From: Trifolium pratense
Taxonomy: Eukaryota > Streptophyta > Magnoliopsida > Fabales > Fabaceae
Reading direction: 5' to 3'
Length of the DNA: 64,000 nucleotides
Assembly: GCF_020283565.1 (NCBI RefSeq)
Contig: NC_060062.1
Coordinates: 22,354,127-22,418,126 of the forward strand
The translations under genes and the position numbers were made by a program. Under the pieces are notes generated by a model. That model was not told where the DNA came from. It worked only from the letters and a program-made list of their open reading frames with translations, and made no database searches. Numbering within the stretch: position 1 is the first letter of the stretch; each line of letters starts with the position of its first letter. This document shows, piece after piece, positions 57,058 through 64,000 of the stretch.

Positions 57058-57367
57058 CAAGTAAGAGTACCGAAGCATCTTTATTCTCTATTGCTATATA
57101 TGCATGAATAATGTCCGGTTCAAGCATGGGGGTTCATATCCTCTATTTTCAAGCATTGAGACTCAAACTCCACCTTGTAATGAATTGTTGAATTTTGATT
57201 GATAAAAACATATGCTTGATGTGGGGAAATGTCACAAAAAAATCTAGTTAAAGGTTTGATGAGTTAGCTGTTTCTAAATTTTGCTTCGTACAACCTATGA
57301 ATTTGATGTTTTTGACCATGATAGTTTGCAAATAGTACTACTATAATAGTATATTCTATTTTCCTTG

Positions 57368-57775
57368 ATAATTTCACTAATATGCTAAGCAATCTAGAAC
57401 TTGACTTGTAACCACGAATGGAGCTTTTTTCCTATGAAACATGTTTTGAGCTTATCAACACTTTTTCATCTCTAAATCCTAATGGATCTTGTGTTGTGAT
57501 GATCCTTGAGCAAAGTAAAAATTGTGCAAATTATGAAAATAACACGATAGGTGTTATTGTCAAGGACCAAAATCATATTAAGTCTAAAAATATTTGACGA
57601 TTTTTGAAATTTTAAAAAAGTATTTGATTGAGTCAGAAAAAAAAAAAAGAATGACTAATTTTACGTTGATAATTAATTCTAAGTTGCCACCACATTTTCA
57701 AAGGAATGGCTAATTTATGTTTTCGTTTTGAAAATATATATGTTTTACAAATGTTTTCAGTCGAAATGTTTGTTA
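57368..57775. repeat. Segmental duplication, copy A
   Basis: From gataatttcactaatatgct to tcagtcgaaatgtttgttaa. It matches 60494-60547 plus 61599-61980 at high identity. Copy A is uninterrupted, so it serves as the empty site for the hAT element at 60548-61598. Confidence 0.85.
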
Positions 57776-57777
57776 AA

Positions 57778-58290
57778 ATTGGATTATCCATCATCCTTAA
57801 TGTTTAATATGTTTACTTATAATTAAAACTAAATGATTCATCAAATATATTGTACAAATGTTATATCTTTTATGTGAGCATAATAAAAACAATTTTGTTT
57901 AACCAAAGGAGAAATTGAAGATTATCTACAACCCAAAAAATATATAAAAGAAAGAATATTTTTAGAACAAGATTTATAGAGATGAATGTAAGTTTTTTTT
58001 TTACTAAGAAGATTTAACATAATACATCGAATTCTCTATATCTCGAGAACAACATTTATTAAAATAAAAAATTTGTATTGTTTTTTACTTATTCCATGGA
58101 AAGCAAACACGTTGCATCGGATCTCTATTTCTGCATGGTCCTGATTTAAATATACTCCAATTGCAGTAATCACAATCAGCTCTACCGTAATCACCGCTGA
58201 TGAATATATCAAAATAATGTAATTTTTCACCATTCCATTGAAAGGAACAGAAGAATAGAGTAGTGCCAATTGGAAATTTAGGATTAAAAC
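57778..58290. repeat. Segmental duplication containing SPH copy 3 (partner of 43318-44165)
   Basis: The 3' flank of SPH copy 3 (ggattatccatcatccttaa, ttatatcttttatgtgagca, then gaacaagattta) matches 43318-43510 and 43817-44165 beside the SPH pseudogene. This copy lacks the MITE and the LINE tail found in the other. Confidence 0.8.
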
Positions 58291-58480
58291 TAAAACCAAA
58301 GTTACCACCATGATGAAGAAGATGAGCTCCGAGATCATCATCCTTAGATTTACAGTGAAGAGTTAAGTCTAAATTGCCTTCCAAAGAATTAACAATATTC
58401 ACATGAGTTCCAAGAGTATTCTGCAACAATAATAAAATTAACACACATAGTAAGACGGTTTTTTGGATAAATTGAGACAT
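58085..58480 (-). CDS. S1/SPH-family secreted cysteine-rich peptide (copy 3)
   Basis: A single-exon gene for 131 residues with a signal peptide (about 1-24, cut near NTLG). CKSKDDDLG (43-51), TLFFCSF, FDIF and C-x2-C...GPC are all present. Mature-region Cys are at 43, 78, 103, 106, 116 and 126; there is one extra Cys (12) in the signal peptide. It is intact. The pseudogene at 43960-44165 is its closest relative in this window and shares its 3' flank. The product should be secreted; its function is unknown. Confidence 0.88.
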   Translation of the reverse strand: MSQFIQKTVLLCVLILLLLQNTLGTHVNIVNSLEGNLDLTLHCKSKDDDLGAHLLHHGGNFGFSFNPKFPIGTTLFFCSFQWNGEKLHYFDIFISGDYGRADCDYCNWSIFKSGPCRNRDPMQRVCFPWNK

Positions 58481-58542
58481 TGCAGCTTTGGTTAATCTTT
58501 TCTTTAGAAGCGAATAATATTGGATATGTGAAGGAAGAAAAA

Positions 58543-58556
58543 CATATATTTATAGG
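58543..58556 (-). promoter_or_regulatory. TATA box of SPH copy 3
   Basis: The minus strand reads CCTATAAATATATG about 63-76 bp upstream of the start codon, the same context as at SPH copy 2. Confidence 0.65.
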
Positions 58557-58962
58557 AGATTTTTTAAAAAATAAATATATTTTTATAACTTTAGATAGGT
58601 AACATGTCAAATGTATCCAGTCCAGAAGTTAAAATAAGTACATTTGACAAATAGAATTTTTTTTTTGTCAAGAAATAGAATATATTTATTTCAAAGTTTG
58701 AAGTAATTATAGTTCATTTTTTATTTATTTATGAGAATAAACACAAGACTCATTACTAAACACACAATATTTTTTGACTAAAGTTATTGCCGTCTTCAAT
58801 TTTCAATTCAAATGACGTACTCAAAATTCTTCAGCAATTATTATAAAGAAAAAAGTTCAGCAATTAATGTTTATTTTTTATTAAAATTACTGTAATAGTT
58901 ATTATTAAATAAAGATTAAATTGGCCAATTGGTCAAATTATGTGAAGGTAAAAAAAAATAAA

Positions 58963-59383
58963 GATTAAATCGCACAATTGGTTCCTTAACTTATTTATTG
59001 GTTATTTAACTAATTAACGTTGTCTTAAAAAAAACTAATTAACGTTATAAATTGGTCTTTTATCTTTAATTTGTTTGTCACATTGGTCTTTTTCGTTATT
59101 TTTTTTTCCAAAAAACGTTAATTTTACTTTATGTTCTTCCTTATATGTACGCTTAAATGATTTACTTATGAGTAATATTGTTAGGCATGGTAAGAAATAT
59201 GATTATGAGATCTGACACCTTTCTTAGATTGGTGATAAAATTAACGTTTTTTGAGAAAAACTAAAGGAAATGACCAATATGACAAACATAGTAAAGTGAA
59301 GAGATCAATTTGTAATGTTAATTAGTTAAGAGACCAATATGAAACAAATAAATAAGTTAAGGGGCAAATTTTCTAATTTAGTC
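58963..59383. mobile_element. Foldback element with long inverted repeats
   Basis: Arms of about 160 bp: gattaaatcgcacaattggt ... cttaacttatttattggtta on the left, and its complement (aaataagttaaggggcaaat ... tttagtc) on the right. An agattaaat direct repeat outside the left arm complicates the border. Non-coding; Mutator-like by form only. Confidence 0.6.
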
Positions 59384-59639
59384 TTAAATAAAAGAAATAA
59401 AACAAATGTAAAAAAAACGATTTTAAATATTACCTCTTCCGTTCCTTTTTAAGTGTCACTTTAGAAGAATTTTTTTGTTCCTTTTTAACTGTCGTTTTGA
59501 TTGTTTAAAGTTAGAATTTGTTGATTATACTCTTACTCTCTCAACTAGTAATAGACCCGTGCTCGTAACACGTTACGCCGATATTTTTTGCAGTTACACT
59601 TTGCTAATTAAAATTGAAAAAAAAAAAGAATTTATTTAA

Positions 59640-60490
59640 TTAGTATTATGAATCAGTAGCATAATTTGTTTCATGTATGATAATAATTTTGGATACCAAA
59701 AATGTTGAACTTTTAATAGTAAGAATTTGTCTCACACATGATAATTATTTTGAAATTTTTATCAGCGGTAGTTTATCATGTATATGATAGTTAAAATTTA
59801 TGTCAGTTAGAATTGCCCCATATATCATAGTTAGTTTTAAATTTATATTAGTTAGAACTTATCCCGTATAAAATAGTTTTTTTTATGAAATTTTTATTAG
59901 TTATAACTTGTGCACATATGATAATTATTTTGAATTTTTCATCAGTGATAATTTATCTCGTATATGATATTTCAAATTTATGTCAGTTATAAATTATCCC
60001 GTAAAAAATAGTTTTTTTTTAAGTTTTATTAGTTAGAATTTGTCTCGTATATGATAATTTTTTGAAATTTTTATCAGTGATAGTTTATCTTGTATATATA
60101 TGATAGTTAAAATTTATGTCAGTTAGAATTGCCCCATATATCATAGTTAGGTTGAAATCTATTTTAGTTAGAACTTATCACGTATAAAATAGTTTTGTAT
60201 GAAATTTTTATTAGTTATAACTTGTGTCACATATGATAATTATTTTGAATTTTTGATCAGCGATAATTTATCTCGTATACGATAGTTCAAATTTATGTCG
60301 GTTATAACTTACCTCGTAAAAGTAGTTTTTTTTTTGAAAGTTTTATTAGTTAGAGTTTGTCTCACATATGATAATTTTTTGAAATTTTTATCAGTGATAG
60401 TTTATCTCGTATATAATAGTTAGTTTTTTTTTTGTTGATTATGATAGTTAAAATTTATGTCAGTTATAACTTATCCCGTGTAAAATAGTC
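59640..60490. repeat. Diverged tandem array, period about 310 bp
   Basis: The block gttagaattgccccatatat occurs about 310 bp apart (near 59807 and 60121). Between them run smaller variants of atttatctcgtatatgatag and acttatcccgtataaaatag at about 60-70 bp spacing. Nothing coding. At 59550-59570, atagacccgtgctcgtaaca looks like the border of another mobile element. Confidence 0.6.
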
Positions 60491-60547
60491 ATTTTGATAA
60501 TTTCACTAATATGCTAAGCAATCTAGAACTTGACTTGTAACCACAAA

Positions 60548-61598
60548 CAGGGACGTACCTAGGCATGGCAATGGGGCGGGGCGGGGCGGGGACGGGTTTT
60601 CCCCTCCCCAAACCCAAACCCATAAAGTTTGGGTTTCCCCAAACCCATCCCAAATTCGAGCGGGGATAAAAATAATAACCCCAACCCATACCCAATGGGG
60701 ATCGGGCATCCCCATCGGATTTCGGGTATCCCCATTACAAATCTTTCCACATGAATTTAGATTATATTTCAGTATTTTTTTATTAAAAAAAAAGTTAAAT
60801 GTCCAAAATTATTTTCTCTCAACAATATTTTTTTAAATAAAGAAAAAAAATAGAGAAAATGGTTTGTTTAATACTCAAATTAAAATAAAAAATAAATATA
60901 TGAACGTAATTTAAGAGATTGTTTAAGCGTTTCTAATTTAAAAGAGGTGAAATCTAATTTTTAGTATAAGCGGGGCGGGTTCGGGGTGGGTATCAATGTA
61001 CCCATTACCCGCCCCAAACCCATCTTTTGAAATCGGGGAAAACCCAAACCCGAACCCAAACTCAGTCAACTCGGGTTTTCCCCGTCAAAGCGGGTATGGT
61101 TTGGGTGGGTACCCGCGGGTATGAGTTTTATTGCCATGCCTAGACGTACCCAAGCAGGGGCTCCAACCCCCATGTATAACTTTTAATGTATATGAGTTAC
61201 TAATGACACCTCTTAATTTACCTACTCTTTTTTTAGGTGCTTCTAAATAAATTATTGTGATTTTATCTTATAATTTTGAGTTAAATATATTTTTTGTCTT
61301 TATAAAATTAAGAGTTTTTAAGTTTTGTCCTTCAAAAAATTTACTTTTAGTCCATATTTGTATTTTATAGCAATTATTTTGAGGACTAAAAGTATCAATT
61401 TTTTGTAAAAATATTTGAAAGTAGGGACTATTATCACCAAACTACAAGATTTTAGAGCATATTTTCAGTTAAAATTTAATAGGATTAAACATAAAAACTC
61501 GTTATTTTATAAGGACAAAAAATATATTTAACTCTATTATTTATTATTAAAAACAAATTTGTCCCCCGTGTGATTGATTTCTGGATTCGTCCTCCCTG
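60548..61598. mobile_element. hAT element, itself hit by a MITE
   Basis: The ends cagggacg and tcctccctg are flanked by the 8-bp duplication accacaaa (60540-60547 and 61599-61606). The empty site exists in the paralogous copy near 57413. No transposase. It contains the MITE at 60560-61142, inserted only 12 bp from the left end. Confidence 0.85.
60560..61142. mobile_element. hAT-type MITE with very G-rich arm
   Basis: Inverted ends TAGGCATGGCAA and TTGCCATGCCTA, flanked by gacgtacc (60552-60559 and 61143-61150). The length is 583 bp. It has the same plan as 56494-57057, but the runs are ggggcggggcggggc. Several C-rich/G-rich open frames cross it and are not genes. Confidence 0.92.
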
Positions 61599-62088
61599 AC
61601 CACAAATGGAACTTTTTTCCTATGAAACATGTTTTGAGCTTATCAACACTTTTTCATCTCTAAATCCTAATGGATCTTGTGTGTGATGATGCTTGAGCAA
61701 AGTAAAAATTGTGAAAATTATGAAAATAACATGATAGGTGTTATTGTTAAGGACCAAAATCATATTTAAGTCTAAAAATATTTGACAATTTTTGAAATTT
61801 TAGAAAAGTATTTGATTGAGTCAGAAAAAAGAAAAGAAAAGAGTATTTGATTATTCACTCAACAAAATTCATTGATAATTCTACGTTGTCACCACATTTT
61901 TAAAGGAACGACTAATTTTTGTTTTCATTTTGAAAATATATATATGTTTTACAAATGTCTTCAGTCGAAATGTTTGTTAAAATTCAACCAAAGTATATTT
62001 TCACTGCTATTGTGAATTCGTCGTAAAATTACACCAATAAAAGAACTTTATGTATATGGAGCAATAGAACGGCAATCAATAACAAGCA

Positions 62089-62090
<2 letters not shown>

Positions 62091-62148
<58 letters not shown>
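62091..62148. repeat. (ATA)n microsatellite
   Basis: About 58 bp of uninterrupted ataata, read as (ATT)n on the other strand. The poly-Leu and poly-Ile frames over it are artefacts. Confidence 0.95.
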
Positions 62149-62149
<1 letters not shown>

Positions 62150-62341
62150 CGATAAACAAGATAAAAGAGAAGAAAGAACACAATGTTTGGGATGATGGAT
62201 AAAACATGAAGTGATGTTATCTGGTGCCTCGAAGATAAAAAGCATGATGGTTGGTGGGAAGTTGGCATCACCATTGATTTAAAGGCAAAATGGAGAATTG
62301 TTAAATATTGTCTTGAAATCATGTAAAAATCATAAAATCAT

Positions 62342-62470
62342 GTTTTGGGAGATTCTGTCTGCTCACGTCCAGGCGTGGGAGCTGGCGCCCAGGCGTGAAA
62401 ATCTGGACTCAATTCTGCCTGCTCACGCCCAGGCGTGGGAGGCTGCGCCCAGGCGTAGCGCCTGCGAGCC
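62342..62470 (+). repeat. Palindromic cassette of the CACGCCCAGGCGTG type
   Basis: Four or more copies of cacgcccaggcgtg / gcgcccaggcgt within 130 bp of otherwise AT-rich DNA. It ends directly at the TATA box. Confidence 0.7.
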
Positions 62471-62480
62471 TATATATAGG
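62471..62480 (+). promoter_or_regulatory. TATA box after the palindromic cassette
   Basis: TATATATAGG begins at the base after the cassette ends. Confidence 0.5.
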
Positions 62481-62766
62481 TTGTGCGTTTTCTGACTTTT
62501 TTAAGGAGATTTTAGGGTTTCTGAAGCCAACAAAAGACTAGGGTTTATAAGAGAACTTATGTTGGGCAAACACTAGGGTTGAGATTGATCCATCACCTTG
62601 GGAAACACTTTCATATTGAATTTCTTGGTCACGGGAAGAAATTCGGGCAAATGGTAGAATTAGGAACAAGGTTAATTCTTGTAATCTCTTTGGAGGATTT
62701 CATTGTAATCAAGTGCTTCATTTGATAGTGGAACAGAGTTGTTATCTCCCCCAGATTAGGTCACTT

Positions 62767-64000
62767 CACTAGTAGAAAAATGACTTTTGGTTAAGAGATT
62801 CCACTACTGGTATGTGAATAACAGTAGTTAAAACTATTTGACCAAAGGATTCCACTGCTGATATTTTAATACCTGTAGTGAAAAGTTCATAGATAAGGGA
62901 TTTCACTACTGGTTTTCTTAAATCAGTAGTGAAAAGTAGACACGGTGGCAATGTTGTAATTACATTAAAGTTTGTTTTAATTGGATTTCACTACCGATTT
63001 GGTATTCACCGGTAGTGGAATCCCTAATAGTGTTCATTAATTAATTAATTTGTTCATTCCTCATTCTTCATTATCGTTCCCAAAATTTCTTCCCTTACGT
63101 ACGCGAACGCGAGGACACACCGGAACGCCCTAATTTCTTCATTCTTCATCGTTCCCAAATTTCTTCCCAATTTCTTCCCAAATCGCCATCGTCCCTAATT
63201 TCTTCCCAATTTTCATTCCCAAATCGCCAAATCCCTAAAAATCCCAAAGCGCCATCGTCCCAATTTCTTCAATCATTCTCCAAACCCTAGACGGCGACCC
63301 CTTTATCATTCTCCAAATTTGCTTCAATCTGCGGTAACAAGCTTCAATCTGTGGTAACAATCCCTTTTTCTCTCTATTCTTCATTTTTTTATAACCTAAA
63401 TTCAATTCATATTTTAAATTTTTATCTTCAATTTGGTTTATTAGGTTACCAGTGGAGTTGGGTTGCTTCTGCTCGATTTGTTTGGATAGAAAGAGTTGGG
63501 TTGGTGTTTAGTTCCTCAAGGTGCGTTTTTTCACACTTTTTGTCTTTTATTTTCACTGAAATACGAGAGACATGTGGCCCTTTGTGTGTTGTTCTGCTTC
63601 TTCTGCTGTGCCATGCGTTTTTTGGTGTGTTTGAGGGTAATCCTCTTGTTGGGAGGAATGGGTATTGATTTTGCTTATTGGTTAAAGAGTGTTGTTACAA
63701 GTAAGGCATTTTAGGAGGTTGAGTTTGAATTAATGGTTTGTGCAGTTTAGAATAAGAATTCATATATACTTTTTTGTGATTTTTTAAAAATCAGCTTAAT
63801 TTGTTCTAGAAAGTGAAATATTTGATTATGGCGAGTGGTGATTTTAGCAATAAGAATAAGGCAATGAAGATTGTGATTATCACTACAGAATATGTGGAGA
63901 CTGATGCTATGAGTTTTAAGTCTGTGGTGCAGAAGCTAACTGGTAAGTGTTCTTATGATGAACGTGGTTTTGATGAAAGTACAGAAGCTCCAAAAGCTAA
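62767..64000. mobile_element. Third CACTA element, left end only
   Basis: The left TIR CACTAGTAGAAAAATGAC is followed by many subterminal ttccactactgg / accagtagtgaa words (62800-63020) in both orientations. The right end is beyond the window. Coding for a VQ-motif protein lies 1.06 kb inside. Confidence 0.75.
63828..64000 (+). CDS. VQ-motif protein, 5' part (runs off the window)
   Basis: The open frame starts at the ATG at 63828 and is still open at 64000 (57 codons seen). It begins MASGDFSNKNKAMKIVIITT and contains SFKSVVQKLTG, a good match to the VQ motif (FxxxVQxLTG) of small plant nuclear proteins that bind WRKY factors and MAP kinases. The closest pattern is the short VQ1/VQ10-like group (inference). 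The CACTA end 1.06 kb upstream means this may be a captured copy rather than a native locus. An AT-rich leader and a possible 5' UTR lie at 63300-63800. Confidence 0.7.
   Translation, partial: MASGDFSNKNKAMKIVIITTEYVETDAMSFKSVVQKLTGKCSYDERGFDESTEAPKA

Larger units (their letters stand above)
60494..61980. repeat. Segmental duplication, copy B, interrupted
   Basis: Matches 57368-57775 but is split after ...cttgtaaccacaaa by a 1051-bp hAT element. The match resumes at accacaaatggaac (61599). Confidence 0.85.
62200..62766 (+). mobile_element. Probable LTR promoter region of a retroelement, cut by a CACTA element
   Basis: A GC-rich palindromic cassette (62342-62470), an adjoining TATA box and a 290-bp leader-like region form the same plan as the segments at 1480-2508 and 12888-14230, but in the plus orientation. 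No TG start or gag is visible, and the CACTA element at 62767 cuts it off. The limits are approximate. Confidence 0.4.

Noticed and set aside
56409..57127. Several minus-strand frames rich in Pro, Thr and Gln-Thr repeats
   Set aside because: They are translations of the degenerate GGGTTT repeats of the hAT MITE.
62029..62322. Open frame with a long poly-Leu run
   Set aside because: Produced by the trinucleotide microsatellite on the opposite strand.

Overview
The window is nuclear DNA of a flowering plant. Genes carry spliceable introns with GT-AG borders, intergenic DNA is AT-rich, and most of the sequence is plant transposons: LTR retrotransposons primed by initiator tRNA-Met, L1-type LINEs, CACTA, hAT, Mutator-like and Stowaway elements, and SINEs. 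The LysM receptor, the S1-type secreted peptides and the transposon families suggest a papilionoid legume of the Medicago/Trifolium/pea group. That assignment is inference, because no search was run.

Layout. 1-3.0 kb: MITEs, a relic of a second LysM receptor gene split by a hAT-like MITE, and an LTR-like segment. 3.0-5.0 kb: an intact intronless LysM receptor-like kinase of the LYK4/LYK5/LYR type on the minus strand, with a degenerate kinase active site. 8.3-12.4 kb: a nine-exon PhoD-type metallophosphatase gene on the minus strand, with repeats in its introns. 12.9-14.2 kb: another LTR-like segment. 15.4 and 36.3 kb (plus strand) and 58.1-58.5 kb (minus strand): three intact S1/SPH secreted cysteine-rich peptide genes. 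Two SPH pseudogenes lie at 44-45.4 kb.

19.3-35.1 kb is a three-level nest. A 344-bp TRIM (121-bp LTRs) was entered at its primer-binding site by a Ty3/gypsy chromovirus on the minus strand (2.1-kb LTRs, an intact 1461-codon gag-pol, TSD GATGG). That element's 5' LTR was then entered by an intact L1-type LINE (two ORFs overlapping by ATGA, 13-bp TSD). 37-43.3 kb holds LINE debris and a set of (TA)n-flanked inverted-repeat elements.

46.4-56.1 kb is a second nest. An outer CACTA element (TSD AGT) contains an inner CACTA element (TSD ATT). No CACTA transposase coding was recognised in either. Instead they carry spliced fragments of unrelated host genes: FKBP-type prolyl isomerase and GH35 beta-galactosidase in the outer one, and DNA primase small subunit in the inner one. 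56.5-62 kb holds hAT MITEs rich in G-runs, a segmental duplication with dated insertions, and a diverged tandem array. The window ends inside a third CACTA element whose TIR starts at 62767. A VQ-motif protein gene begins at 63828 and runs off the edge.

The real host genes here are few (LysM RLK, PhoD phosphatase, three SPH peptides, perhaps the VQ gene) and do not form one pathway. The most unusual signals are the nested gene-capturing CACTA pair and a recurring GC-rich palindromic cassette that sits just upstream of the TATA box in three unrelated LTR-like segments and also occurs in the Ty3/gypsy LTRs.
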